This document shows, one piece after another, positions 36,463-46,111 of a stretch of DNA of 64,000 nt. This DNA is from Azospirillum brasilense (GTDB lineage: Bacteria; Pseudomonadota; Alphaproteobacteria; Azospirillales; Azospirillaceae), in the NCBI RefSeq assembly GCF_001315015.1, contig NZ_CP012914.1, positions 2,476,501 through 2,540,500 on the forward strand, read 5' to 3'. The position numbers and the translations under genes are program-made. The stretch's first letter is position 1; each line of letters opens with the position of its first letter. The notes under the pieces were generated by a model. That model was not told where the DNA came from and made no database searches. It was given only the letters and a program-made list of their open reading frames with translations.

Positions 36463-37377
36463 ATGGACGCGCTCCTCCTTGTCGAACAGGGACTGAACGG
36501 GCTTCAGCTCGGTGTGATGCTGTTCCTGATGGCCGCCGGGCTGACGCTCGTCTTCGGCATCATGGACCTCATCAACCTCGCCCACGGCACCTTCTACATG
36601 GTCGGCGCCTACCTGACGGCGGCGCTGGTCCCGGTGCTCGACAGCTTCCCGCTGGCGCTGGCGGCGGCGGTTCTGCTGACGGCGCTGCTCGGGCTGGTCG
36701 TGGAGGCGGTGGCGCTGCGCACGCTCTACCGCCGCGACCACCTGGATCAGGTGCTGGCGACCTTCGGGCTGATCCTGTTCTTCAACGAACTGGTGAAAAT
36801 CGTCTTCGGCCCGGTCCCCATCTTCCTGAACCCGCCGGCGGCGCTGGCCGGGACGGTGGACCTGTTCGGGCTGAAATACCCGGCCTTCCGGCTGGCCATC
36901 CTCGCCGTGGGCCTCGCCGTGGCGGTGTTCCTGTGGCTGCTGATCGCCCGCACGCGGGTCGGCATGCTGATCCGCGCCGGGGCTACCAACCGCGAGATGG
37001 TGATGGCGCTGGGGGTGGACGTCCGGCTTCTGTTCGGTTTGGTCTTCGCACTGGGCTGCGGGCTGGCCGGGCTGGCCGGCGCCATGGCCGGGCCGGTGCT
37101 GGCCGTTCAGGTCGGCATGGGCGAGCAAATCCTGATCCTGACCTTCGTGGTCATCGTGATCGGCGGCATCGGCTCGATCCGCGGGGCGCTGGCCGGCGCC
37201 CTGCTGGTCGGCATGGTGGACACGCTGGGCCGCGCCCTGCTGCCCGCGGCCTTCCGGCTGGTGATGGACGCCGCCAACGCCAGCGCCGCGGGGGCTGCGC
37301 TCGCCTCCATGGCGATCTACGTGCTGATGGCGGTGGTTCTGGCGATCAAACCCAAGGGTCTGTTCCCGGCGCACTGA
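36463..37377 (+). CDS. livH: Branched-chain-type ABC transporter permease, LivH-like
   Basis: A 304-residue inner-membrane permease with about eight hydrophobic segments. LivH marks are GLTLVFGIMDLINLAHGTFYMVGAYL near the start, the coupling segment ATNREMVMALGVDVRLLFGL and FVVIVIGGIGSIRGALAGALLVG. It follows the binding-protein gene by 22 bases. Its usual partners livM-livG-livF are present but 4.3 kb downstream, beyond queC and two other genes. It should pair with the LivM at 41660. Confidence 0.92.
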   Translation: MDALLLVEQGLNGLQLGVMLFLMAAGLTLVFGIMDLINLAHGTFYMVGAYLTAALVPVLDSFPLALAAAVLLTALLGLVVEAVALRTLYRRDHLDQVLATFGLILFFNELVKIVFGPVPIFLNPPAALAGTVDLFGLKYPAFRLAILAVGLAVAVFLWLLIARTRVGMLIRAGATNREMVMALGVDVRLLFGLVFALGCGLAGLAGAMAGPVLAVQVGMGEQILILTFVVIVIGGIGSIRGALAGALLVGMVDTLGRALLPAAFRLVMDAANASAAGAALASMAIYVLMAVVLAIKPKGLFPAH

Positions 37378-37386
37378 GGTTCGGGT

Positions 37387-37575
37387 TTCTTGGGAGACAA
37401 CAGGGTCTTCACGGATTTCGCGGATTCCGGCACGGATTTCACGGATTTCTTTTTGAGCGTGCTCGGCGCGTGCCAATCGGAACGGCCTGCACCTGGGACG
37501 GATAAAAGAAAATCCGTGAAATCCGTGCCCAAATCCGCGAAATCCGTGTGAATCCTGTTGCCCCCGAGAATCCGA
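37387..37575. repeat. Long imperfect palindrome between livH and queC
   Basis: The left half (about 37387-37455) and right half (about 37502-37575) are inverted copies of each other. Each contains CAACAGG, then CACGGATTTCGCGGATT and CACGGATTTCACGGATTT, with a T-run toward a roughly 45-base centre. Each half is itself built of the unit CACGGATTTC repeated. Such formatted repeats look like a MITE-like or mobile palindromic element. It lies at the 3' ends of both livH and queC, exactly where the liv operon is interrupted. No ORF lies in it. Confidence 0.9.
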
Positions 37576-37580
37576 CCCCC

Positions 37581-38276
37581 TCACCGCGGTCCGTAGGCCA
37601 CCGGATCGGCCAGTCCGGCCTCCGAGAAGCCCTTCAGCCGCAGCAGGCAGCTGTCGCAGGACCCGCAGGCCGCGCCGTCCGGCGCCGGATCGTAGCAGGA
37701 GTGGGTCAGGCCGTAATCCACCCCAAGCTCCAGCCCGCGGCGGATGATGCCCGCCTTGTCGAGCGTCATCAGCGGGGCGTGGATCTTGAACCGGCTGGTG
37801 CCCTCCACCCCCGCCTTGGTGGCAAGGTTCGCCATGGTCTCGAAGGCGGCGATGTATTCGGGGCGGCAGTCCGGATAGCCGGAGTAATCCAGCGCGTTCA
37901 CGCCGATGAAGATGTCCGACGCCTGCAGCGTCTCCGCCCAGGCCAGCGCGAAGGACAGGAACACCGTGTTGCGCGCCGGCACGTAGGTGACCGGGATACC
38001 CGTCCCCAGATCCGCCGCGCTGGCGTGCTTGGGCACGTCGATGGCGTCGGTCAGGGCCGAGCCGCCGAAGGCCCGCAGGTCGATGTCGGCGATGACGTGG
38101 CGGTCCACCGCCATGGCCGCAGCGACGCGCTTGGCCGCCTCCAGTTCCACCGCGTGGCGCTGGCCGTAGCGGAAGCTGAGCGCGTTCAGCCGGTAGCCCT
38201 GCTCTCTGGCAATGGCCAGCACCGTCGTGGAATCCAGCCCGCCACTGACCAGCACCACCGCGTTCCTTGCGTCCAT
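37581..38276 (-). CDS. queC: 7-cyano-7-deazaguanine synthase
   Basis: A 231-residue enzyme converting 7-carboxy-7-deazaguanine to preQ0 with ATP and ammonia, in queuosine synthesis. The PP-loop [15 protein letters not shown] at the start, [32 protein letters not shown], and the zinc site with three or four cysteines at the end ([20 protein letters not shown]) are typical. It faces opposite to the surrounding liv genes. The window also has a VUT-family candidate queuosine-precursor importer at 14919. No preQ1 riboswitch was recognised upstream. Confidence 0.96.
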   Translation of the reverse strand: MDARNAVVLVSGGLDSTTVLAIAREQGYRLNALSFRYGQRHAVELEAAKRVAAAMAVDRHVIADIDLRAFGGSALTDAIDVPKHASAADLGTGIPVTYVPARNTVFLSFALAWAETLQASDIFIGVNALDYSGYPDCRPEYIAAFETMANLATKAGVEGTSRFKIHAPLMTLDKAGIIRRGLELGVDYGLTHSCYDPAPDGAACGSCDSCLLRLKGFSEAGLADPVAYGPR

Positions 38277-38527
38277 GTCCCTGCCCTTTCCCCATGCCCA
38301 CCGGGCGGCCCGGCATAATCCCGTCCTGCCGGCGGGTCAACGGCCATGGCCGCTTGCAGCCCCCGCCCACGGCGATCAGCCGCCGGGGCCCCGCACCGCA
38401 CCAAAAAACCCACAGCTGTTAACACTTCGGCAATTTCCCTGTAACATTGTTGTTAAGACGACGAACATTCAGAAGGCATAAGTACACCGGCGCACAGGCC
38501 TGCTCCGGTTGCAAGGGAGCTATTGCC

Positions 38528-39970
38528 GTGAATGCAATCCATTCGCCCCCCTCCGCCCAGGATGAGCCCGCCGAATCCGCCTGCTCCGGCCCCACTACCC
38601 ACTGCACCGGCGCCATGAAGGCGGCGGATTGCCAGTCGTCCTGCCACCTGAACGACGCGGCTTTCCGGAACAAGGCCAGGGACATTCTTTCCAGCGGCCG
38701 GACCGTCACCGCCGGCGCCGTTCATCTGATCGGTCTGGAGGACATCCGGGACCGGCTGGGCAAACGGTGGGGGAGCGTGAAAGAGCGGGTCCAAGACTAC
38801 ACAGGCCGCCTGCTCGAAAAGATACTGTCCCCGCAGGATGTGTGGTTCCGGCATGGCGAAGCCCAGTTCATCATCGTGTTCGCCCATGCCGATATACAGG
38901 CGGCCCAGCTGATCTGCGGCAAGATCGTCGAAACCCTGCATCAGGCGTTGCTCGGCCACAGCGACACCAGCCGGATCACCGTCAAGACCGCCCTGATGGA
39001 AATCGACGGCAGCATCGCCATCGGCAGCGCCCGCCTGGACGATCTGCTCCACCACGCCGCCAGCCAGCCGGAGCGCCCGGCGGACCGCGCCGGCCCGGCC
39101 ACCCAACGGACCGCTCAGCCACCCCACCCTCATCCGACGGCCCAACCGGCCTCCCAGCCGCAGGCCGAGGAGCGGCGGCGGCCCTCGCTGGTCGGTTTCG
39201 CCCTCGACAACGGAGAACCGCCGCCGCAGCCGAAGGTGCTGTTCCGCCCGGTCTACGATGTGAAGAACAAGGTGATCTCCACTTACACCTGCCGCCCGGA
39301 TCTCCACACCTGCCGCCATATCAACCAGATCACGCTGGACGACGTGCTTCAGGAAGAAGCCATTTTCGATTACGACATGGAAACCCTGTGCCACGCCATC
39401 AGCACCTACAATGAGTTGTATAAAAACAAATTCCGTTACGCCCAGACCATTCCCGTCCATTTCGAAACCCTCGCCTCGGTGCGACGGCGGCGGGAGTATC
39501 TTCAGTCGTGCCGAATGATCCCCAGTTACTTGATCCCTTTCCTGGCCTTCGAGCTTGAAGGCCTCCCGCAGGGCATTCCCAACGGGAGGCTGGCCGAGAT
39601 GGTCACCATGCTGCGCCCCTTCGGCCGCGCCGCCATCGTCATCCTGCGGGAGGACACCGCCGACATCGCGGTCTATGCCAACGCCGGCGTCAAGGGGGTG
39701 GGGCTGTCCATGGATTTCCGGGATGGCGACCAGCGCTGCATCGACAAGATCAACGCCTTCTGCCCCATGCCGCGCAAACACGGCCTGTTCTCCTATCTGG
39801 ACGGTGTCCGGAATGTCGAACAATTCCAGGCTGCGATCGAGGCCGGGGCGGCCTATATCGGCGGCGCCGTGGTCGGCAAGGATTCCGACGTTCCCGAACA
39901 CATGCGGCGCTGCACCGAAAGGCAAATGCTGATGAGGGCCAGAGTTAAGGCACGGCAGGCGTCAGCATAG
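38528..39970 (+). CDS. Degenerate GGDEF-EAL-like protein, tandem copy 1
   Basis: A 480-residue cytoplasmic protein. The N-terminus (about 1-45) has five cysteines. Residues 50-170 resemble a GGDEF fold (LSPQDVWFRHGEAQFIIVFA, an RxGExFIIVF strand pair without the GGDEF loop). A Pro/Gln linker follows, then an EAL-like barrel from about 235 (VLFRPVYDVKNKVISTYTCRP, where the EAL triplet is lost; PVHFETLASVRRR; FLAFELEGLP; AYANAGVKGVGLSMDF-like Lys strand; FSYLDGVRNVEQFQAAIEAGAAYIGGAVVG). Catalytic residues are missing, so it is probably a sensor or binding protein. The GTG at 38528 has AAGGGAG 9 bases upstream. Confidence 0.78.
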   Translation: MNAIHSPPSAQDEPAESACSGPTTHCTGAMKAADCQSSCHLNDAAFRNKARDILSSGRTVTAGAVHLIGLEDIRDRLGKRWGSVKERVQDYTGRLLEKILSPQDVWFRHGEAQFIIVFAHADIQAAQLICGKIVETLHQALLGHSDTSRITVKTALMEIDGSIAIGSARLDDLLHHAASQPERPADRAGPATQRTAQPPHPHPTAQPASQPQAEERRRPSLVGFALDNGEPPPQPKVLFRPVYDVKNKVISTYTCRPDLHTCRHINQITLDDVLQEEAIFDYDMETLCHAISTYNELYKNKFRYAQTIPVHFETLASVRRRREYLQSCRMIPSYLIPFLAFELEGLPQGIPNGRLAEMVTMLRPFGRAAIVILREDTADIAVYANAGVKGVGLSMDFRDGDQRCIDKINAFCPMPRKHGLFSYLDGVRNVEQFQAAIEAGAAYIGGAVVGKDSDVPEHMRRCTERQMLMRARVKARQASA

Positions 39971-40165
39971 GCAGGTTCGGCAGAGGCGCGCTCCTTTCCG
40001 CATAGACCGTGAGCAAGGGCCGGTTCGACGCCACCGTTAACTCATTAGCAAGTGCGAAAGGATCATTCTGTTCGTGCAGTCGATCCATTTGCGTTCGCAC
40101 CCATTTCAGGCGGCTGCCCTGCCTTTGGGTTCGCGCTCCCCACAGCCGGAAAGGGAAGCTCGACC

Positions 40166-41539
40166 ATGGTCACACACCATCCCTCCGGTCCGGACGATGC
40201 CCCACCGGAACAGAACGACGGCCCCATCCCGTCTTTGGGTCCGTCCCCCAACCAGTCGATCGACGACTCCTTCAAGGAGCGCGCCCGGCAGATCCTGGCG
40301 CACGGCCAGACGGTCACCGCGGGGTCCGTCCACCTGATCGGTCTTGATGAAATCCAGAAAGAGTTGGGCAACCGCTGGGGAAGTGTGAACGAACGGGTGC
40401 ACGTTTACACCGAGCGCATGCTCAAGAAGATGCTGTCGCCGCGCGACGTCTGGTTCCGCTATGGCGAGAACCACTACATCATCGTCTTCGCCCAGGCCGA
40501 CCGCAAATCGGCGCAGTTGACCTGCAGCAAGGTGATGGAAAGCCTGCATCAGGCGCTGCTTGGCCACGCCGACACCCGGCGCATCACCGTCAAGACCGCG
40601 GTGGTGGACATCGGCGGCGGGGTCGCCCTGGACACCGCGCGGCTGGCCGACCTGCTCAAAGACGCCATCCACAAGCCCGAGGACATCGCGGCGGCCTCCC
40701 CCCCACCGACTGACGGCGCCATACCGGCGGCGGAGGCGCGGCGCCCGCACTGGACCGAGATGCCGGCGGACACCATCACGCCGCAGCTTCGGCCCAAGGT
40801 GCTGTTCCGCCCGGTCTTCGACGTGAAGCACAAGGTGGTGTCGACCTACTGCTGCCGCACCGATGCGGACACGGCCCGCTATCTGAACCTGATGGACTCC
40901 TTCGACCCGGAGCGCGAGGAGGCCGTCTTCGACCTCGACATGGAGACGCTGAGCCTCGCGGTCAGCACCTACAACGAGCTGTACGCCAACAAATTCCGCT
41001 ACGCCCAGACCATCCCCGTCCATTTCGGCACCCTCGCCTCCAGCCGGCGGCGGCGGGAATACATCCAGGCCTGCCGGATGATCCCCCGCGTGCTGATGCC
41101 CTTCCTGGCCTTCGAGCTGGACGGGCTGCCGGCCGGCGTTCCCTATGGCCGGCTGGCGGAGATCGTGGCGATGCTGCGCCCCTTCGCCCGCGCCGCCATG
41201 GTCATCCTGCACGAGGACGCGGGCGACCTGTCGGTCTACGCCACCGCCGGCATCAAAGGGGTCGGGCTGCGGCTGGACGGGCGGGAGGACGAGCCACACA
41301 TCCTGGAGCGGCTCCAGACTTTCTGCCCCGGGCCGCGCAAGTTCGGCATGTTCGCCTATGTGGACGGCGTTCGTACCCCGGTGGAGCTGGAGGCGGCGGA
41401 GGCCGCGGGCGCCGCCTATCTGAGCGGCCCGATCATCGGCGAGGATTCGGAGGTGCCGGAGCATATGAAGCGCTGCACCGAGCGCCAGCTCCTCCAGCGG
41501 TCGCGGCGGCGGCGGCACCCCGACACGCCCTGGGGGTGA
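40166..41539 (+). CDS. Degenerate GGDEF-EAL-like protein, tandem copy 2
   Basis: A 457-residue paralog of the preceding gene, alike over nearly all its length: the GRTVTAGAVHLIGL / GQTVTAGSVHLIGL, RWGSVKERV / RWGSVNERV, FRPVYDVKNKVISTY / FRPVFDVKHKVVSTY and DSDVPEHMRRCTERQ / DSEVPEHMKRCTERQ segments. It also lacks an EAL motif and a GGDEF loop. The linker is shorter and the N-terminal Cys cluster is absent. The ATG at 40166 has AAAGGGAAG upstream. The 195-base gap from copy 1 has no terminator. A duplication inserted into the liv cluster is likely. Confidence 0.78.
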   Translation: MVTHHPSGPDDAPPEQNDGPIPSLGPSPNQSIDDSFKERARQILAHGQTVTAGSVHLIGLDEIQKELGNRWGSVNERVHVYTERMLKKMLSPRDVWFRYGENHYIIVFAQADRKSAQLTCSKVMESLHQALLGHADTRRITVKTAVVDIGGGVALDTARLADLLKDAIHKPEDIAAASPPPTDGAIPAAEARRPHWTEMPADTITPQLRPKVLFRPVFDVKHKVVSTYCCRTDADTARYLNLMDSFDPEREEAVFDLDMETLSLAVSTYNELYANKFRYAQTIPVHFGTLASSRRRREYIQACRMIPRVLMPFLAFELDGLPAGVPYGRLAEIVAMLRPFARAAMVILHEDAGDLSVYATAGIKGVGLRLDGREDEPHILERLQTFCPGPRKFGMFAYVDGVRTPVELEAAEAAGAAYLSGPIIGEDSEVPEHMKRCTERQLLQRSRRRRHPDTPWG

Positions 41540-41659
41540 GGAGGCGGGGATGAGCGGACGGTCACGACCTTTTGTGTTCAAGCCCGCCCATCTGTGCGAA
41601 AAGACGGGCCTACCGATTGGCCTGCCGACTGGTTGACCGCCCCTCTTTTCCGGCCCTCC

Positions 41660-42675
<1,016 letters not shown>

Positions 42676-42679
<4 letters not shown>

Positions 42680-43434
42680 GCGACCCCCTGCTGAGCACAA
42701 ACGGACTGGTCAAGCGCTTCGGCGGGCTGGCCGCCACCGACGGACTCTCACTGTCCGTGGCGGAGGGGGAGCTGCACGCCCTGATCGGCCCGAACGGGGC
42801 GGGCAAGACCACCCTGATCGGCCAACTGTCGGGGGAACTGACCCCCGATTCCGGGACCATCCTGTTCGACGGGCGCGACGTGACCGGCCTGCCCGTGCAC
42901 AAGCGGGCGCAGCGCGGGCTGGCCCGCAGCTTCCAGATCACCTCGATCTTCCCCAGCTTCACGGCGCTCGACAACGTGGCGCTGGCGGTGCAGGCCCACG
43001 CCGGGCACAGCTTCCGCTTCTGGCGCGACGCCGGGCGCGACCGCCGGCTCGCCGACCCCGCCCGCGCCGTGCTGGAGCGGGTCGGGCTGGGCGCGCGGGC
43101 CGACACCCGCGCCGACGCTCTGGCCCACGGCGAGAAGCGGCAGCTCGAACTGGCGATGGCCCTGGCCACCGGGCCGCGGCTGCTGCTGCTCGACGAGCCG
43201 ATGGCCGGCATGGGGCCGGAGGACTCCGCCCGCATGGTCGAACTGCTGCAAGAGCTGAAGGGCGGCGTGACGATCCTGCTGGTGGAGCACGACATGGACG
43301 CCGTCTTCGCGCTGGCCGACCGCATCACCGTGCTGGTGCGCGGCAAGGACCTCGCCAGCGGCACCCCGGAGCAGATCCGCAACGACCCGGCGGTGCGCGA
43401 GGCCTATCTCGGCGACGAGCTGGAGGTCGCCTGA
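42676..43434 (+). CDS. livG: Branched-chain-type ABC transporter ATPase, LivG-like
   Basis: A 252-residue ATPase. Walker A is GPNGAGKTT (about 37-45), Walker B is RLLLLDEPMAGMG, and the signature is replaced by LAHGEKRQLELAMAL, as in LivG proteins. The switch His is in LVEHDMDAVFALADR. The GTG start overlaps the livM stop. It drives the transporter with LivF. Confidence 0.95.
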
Positions 43435-44135
43435 TGCTGCGCGTCGCCAACCTGACCGCCGCCTACGGCTCCAGCCAGGCGCTGTTCGGCATGGAGCTGT
43501 CCGTCGACGCCGGAGAGGCGGTGACCCTGATGGGCCGCAACGGCATGGGCAAGACCACGACCATCAAGGCCATCATGGGCCTCGTGGCGCCGACCGGCGG
43601 CTCGATCACGTTCGAGGGGGCGGAGATCGCCGGGCGCCCGCCGCACCGCATCGCGCGGGCCGGCATCGCCCTGGTGCCGGAGGGGCGGCAGGTCTTCCCC
43701 ACCCTGACCGTGCGCGAGAACCTGATCGCCACCGCCGCCAACCGCTTCGGGCGGCGCGATCCCTGGACGGTGGAGCGGGTGCACGCCCTGTTCCCCCGGC
43801 TGGCCGAGCGCGCCGGCAACCTCGCCCGCAACCTGTCGGGCGGGGAGCAGCAGATGCTCGCCGTCGGGCGCGCCCTGATGACCAACCCCAAGCTGCTGAT
43901 CCTCGACGAGGCGACGGAGGGGCTGGCCCCGCTGGTCCGCCAGGAGATCTGGGACTGCCTCGCCCGACTGAAGGGCGAGGGGCAGGCGATCCTGGTGGTG
44001 GACAAGAACGTGCACGCCCTCGCCGCCCTGGCCGACCGCCATCACGTCATCGAGAAGGGACGTCTGGTGTGGTCCGGCAGCTCCGCCGCCCTGCTCGCCG
44101 ATCCCACGTTGAAGGAGCGCTATCTTGGCGTCTGA
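43434..44135 (+). CDS. livF: Branched-chain-type ABC transporter ATPase, LivF-like
   Basis: A 233-residue ATPase. Walker A is MGRNGMGKTTT, the signature LSGGEQQMLAVGRAL, Walker B KLLILDEATEGLAP. The GITLVPEGRQVFP-like segment (GIALVPEGRQVFPTLTVREN) marks LivF. A point of note is VVDKNVHALAALADR, in which Lys occupies the position where most ATPases have the switch His (usually E-H or E-Q). The ATG overlaps the livG stop by one base. Confidence 0.95.
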   Translation: MLRVANLTAAYGSSQALFGMELSVDAGEAVTLMGRNGMGKTTTIKAIMGLVAPTGGSITFEGAEIAGRPPHRIARAGIALVPEGRQVFPTLTVRENLIATAANRFGRRDPWTVERVHALFPRLAERAGNLARNLSGGEQQMLAVGRALMTNPKLLILDEATEGLAPLVRQEIWDCLARLKGEGQAILVVDKNVHALAALADRHHVIEKGRLVWSGSSAALLADPTLKERYLGV

Positions 44136-44967
44136 CCCTCTGTACAGCGGCATGACCGCCGCCGAGATCGACCGCCAGTACAATTTCCGCAAGCTGGTGC
44201 CGGAGCACCCGGCCTATTTCACCCGCTGGCAGGCGGAGAGCGAGGCGGTGCGCGCCCGGCTCGGCGGACGCTACGACGTCTCCACCGGCCCGCACCCGCG
44301 CCAGCGCGCCGACGTCTTCCCCGCCGGCAGGAACGCGCCGGTGCTGCTCTTCATCCATGGCGGCTACTGGCGGGCCCTGTCGAAAGACCTGCACTCCTTC
44401 ATCGCAGCACCCTATGTGGAGCGCGGGGTGGCGGTCGTCCTTCTCGGCTACGGCCTGTGCCCGGACGTGACGATGGACGAACTGTGCGGCCACGCCCAGG
44501 CCGGGCTGGACTGGGTGTTCGCCAACGCGGCGGATTTCGGCGGCGATCCGCGGCGGGTGGTGGTGTCCGGCCATTCGGCGGGCGGCCACCTGACGGCGAA
44601 GCTGGTCTCGGAGAACCGCGACCGCGTGGCCGGCGGCATTCCGATCAGCGGCCTCTACGACCTGGAGCCGATGCTCGGCTTCGAGGTGAACGAGCAGCTG
44701 CGGCTCGATCCCGACTCGGCGCGGCGGCTGAGCCCGATCCACGCCGTTCCCGCCCCCGCCCCGCTGCTGATGCCAGCGCTGGGCGGCCTTGAGACCGATG
44801 CGATGCACCGCCAGCAGGCCGACTACGCCCTGGCCTGGGCCGCCCAGGGCAACGCGGTGCGGGAGATCGTGGAGCCGGGCGCCGATCATTTCAGCGTGGT
44901 CGACCGCTTCGCCGAACCGGGCAGCCTGCTGTTCGAGGCGGCGCTGGCGATGCTCAAGGACAGCTGA
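44125..44967 (+). CDS. Alpha/beta hydrolase, arylformamidase-like
   Basis: A 280-residue hydrolase. The oxyanion-hole HGGYW (LLFIHGGYWRALSKD) and nucleophile elbow GHSAGGH are those of the BD-FAE / arylformamidase (kynurenine formamidase) group. The acid and His lie toward the end (about 245-262, EPGADHFSVVDRF). It starts at TTG 44125, supported by AAGGAG seven bases upstream, and overlaps the livF stop, so it is coupled to the transporter. An imported formamide, ester or amide could be its substrate; this is inference. ATG 44152 (M10) is a less likely start. Confidence 0.82.
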   Translation: MASDPLYSGMTAAEIDRQYNFRKLVPEHPAYFTRWQAESEAVRARLGGRYDVSTGPHPRQRADVFPAGRNAPVLLFIHGGYWRALSKDLHSFIAAPYVERGVAVVLLGYGLCPDVTMDELCGHAQAGLDWVFANAADFGGDPRRVVVSGHSAGGHLTAKLVSENRDRVAGGIPISGLYDLEPMLGFEVNEQLRLDPDSARRLSPIHAVPAPAPLLMPALGGLETDAMHRQQADYALAWAAQGNAVREIVEPGADHFSVVDRFAEPGSLLFEAALAMLKDS

Positions 44968-44973
44968 TGCCGG

Positions 44974-45016
44974 AAACGAAAAAAGCCTTCCCGGTCGGGA
45001 AGGCTTTTTTCGTTTG
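44974..45016. terminator. Bidirectional Rho-independent terminator
   Basis: AAACGAAAAAAGCCTTCCC (44974-44992) pairs with GGGAAGGCTTTTTTCGTTT (44997-45015) across GGTC, giving a T-tract on both strands. It ends the liv cluster and the tRNA on the opposite strand. Confidence 0.9.
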
Positions 45017-45036
45017 AGCGTTCGCTCGAATGAGAG

Positions 45037-45126
45037 TGGCGGATGGGGGGAGATTCGAACTCCCGATACCCTTGCGGGTATGCCGCATTTCGAGTGCGGT
45101 GCATTCAACCGCTCTGCCACCCATCC
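45037..45126 (-). tRNA. tRNA-Ser (anticodon CGA)
   Basis: A 90-base tRNA including the encoded CCA. The acceptor stem is GGATGGG with CCCATCC. The anticodon arm is CCGCA-CTCGAAA-TGCGG (anticodon CGA, reads UCG). The long variable arm (ATACCCGCAAGGGTAT) is typical of tRNA-Ser. The T-arm is GGGAG-TTCGAAT-CTCCC. The discriminator base is G. Confidence 0.96.
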
Positions 45127-45226
45127 GCTGCCCCGTTTCCGGGGTGGCGCGGAACCTACCCAAAAGCCTGGGGGGATGCAAGCCCTTGTTTGCAGGAAAA
45201 TGAACGGGAAAATGCCACCATGACTG

Positions 45227-45254
45227 TTGACTCCCGGTGGCCCATCGGTTAAAT
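45227..45254 (+). promoter_or_regulatory. Sigma-70-type promoter for rplU-rpmA
   Basis: TTGACT (45227-45232) and TTAAAT (45249-45254) are separated by 16 bases, leaving a leader of about 75 bases before rplU. The leader has a CGCTC...GAGCG pairing (about 45259 to 45298), possibly structured. Confidence 0.6.
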
Positions 45255-45335
45255 CCCCGCTCTCACGAACGGGCTTGCACCTCAAACGGTGGGCGAGCGG
45301 CCCTTCCGTTTGTTTTGAGATAGGCAGTGACGACG

Positions 45336-45653
45336 ATGTTTGCAGTGATCCGCACCGGCGGCAAGCAGTACAAGGTCGCCAATGGCGACGTGATCCGCGT
45401 TGAGAAGCTCGAGGCCGAGGCCGGCGCTTCCATCACGCTCAACGACGTGCTGATGGTCAGCGACGGCGGCAGCACCACCCTTGGCACCCCGACGGTTGCC
45501 GGCGCTGCTGTGACCGCCGAGATCGTCGCCCAGGATCGCGGTCCGAAGATCATCGTCTTCAAGAAGAAGCGCCGCCAGAACTACCGCCGTAAGAACGGCC
45601 ACCGCCAGGACCTGACCGTCCTGCGCATCACCGGGATCAACGGCGCCGCCTGA
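45336..45653 (+). CDS. rplU: 50S ribosomal protein L21
   Basis: A 105-residue L21, from [18 protein letters not shown] to the basic [24 protein letters not shown] region that contacts 23S rRNA. A GTG at 45327 is in frame, but the family begins at MFAV, so the ATG at 45336 is used. First gene of the rplU-rpmA unit. Confidence 0.97.
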   Translation: MFAVIRTGGKQYKVANGDVIRVEKLEAEAGASITLNDVLMVSDGGSTTLGTPTVAGAAVTAEIVAQDRGPKIIVFKKKRRQNYRRKNGHRQDLTVLRITGINGAA

Positions 45654-45686
45654 ACGGCCGCCGACCAGTCACAGGAGTAACTCCCC

Positions 45687-45965
45687 ATGGCCCATAAAAA
45701 AGCAGGCGGCTCTTCGCGCAACGGCCGCGACTCCGCTGGCCGCCGCCTCGGCGTGAAGCGTTTCGGTGGCGAGAACGTCGTCGCCGGCAACATCATCGTC
45801 CGCCAGCGCGGCACGAAGTTCCACCCCGGTGAGAACGTCGGCATCGGCAAGGACCACACCCTGTTCGCCAAGACGGACGGCGTGGTGGCCTTCAAGCACA
45901 GCGCCCAGGGGCGCACCTACGTCGCCATCGAGGCGGTCGAGGTCCAGGCGGTCGCGGCCGAGTAA
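45687..45965 (+). CDS. rpmA: 50S ribosomal protein L27
   Basis: A 92-residue L27 that begins [16 protein letters not shown]; its flexible N-terminus reaches the peptidyl-transferase centre. No N-terminal cleavage extension is seen. [20 protein letters not shown] and [12 protein letters not shown] are typical. CAGGAG precedes the ATG. It is followed by a terminator at 45996. Confidence 0.98.
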   Translation: MAHKKAGGSSRNGRDSAGRRLGVKRFGGENVVAGNIIVRQRGTKFHPGENVGIGKDHTLFAKTDGVVAFKHSAQGRTYVAIEAVEVQAVAAE

Positions 45966-45995
45966 TCTCGTCCGGCCCGTACGGTGTGTTGGGAT

Positions 45996-46032
45996 AATCG
46001 GGGGTTCGGGCAACCGGCCCCCGATTTTCTTT
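45996..46032 (+). terminator. Rho-independent terminator after rpmA
   Basis: AATCGGGGG (45996-46004) pairs with CCCCCGATT (46018-46026) across 13 bases, followed by TTCTTTTG. Readthrough to obgE is possible. Confidence 0.85.
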
Positions 46033-46111
46033 TGTTGATGTGGTGGTCACCGCCCCCTTCCCACGGTTGGAGGACGGTGCGCAAACGGTAGATTGGCCGG
46101 CACGGTCCCCG

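Noticed and set aside
37387..37575. CRISPR array suggested by repeated CACGGATTTC
   Set aside because: The units are part of an inverted, not direct, arrangement with no regular spacers.
37581..38420. preQ1 riboswitch upstream of queC
   Set aside because: No matching conserved loop sequence was recognisable by eye on the minus strand.
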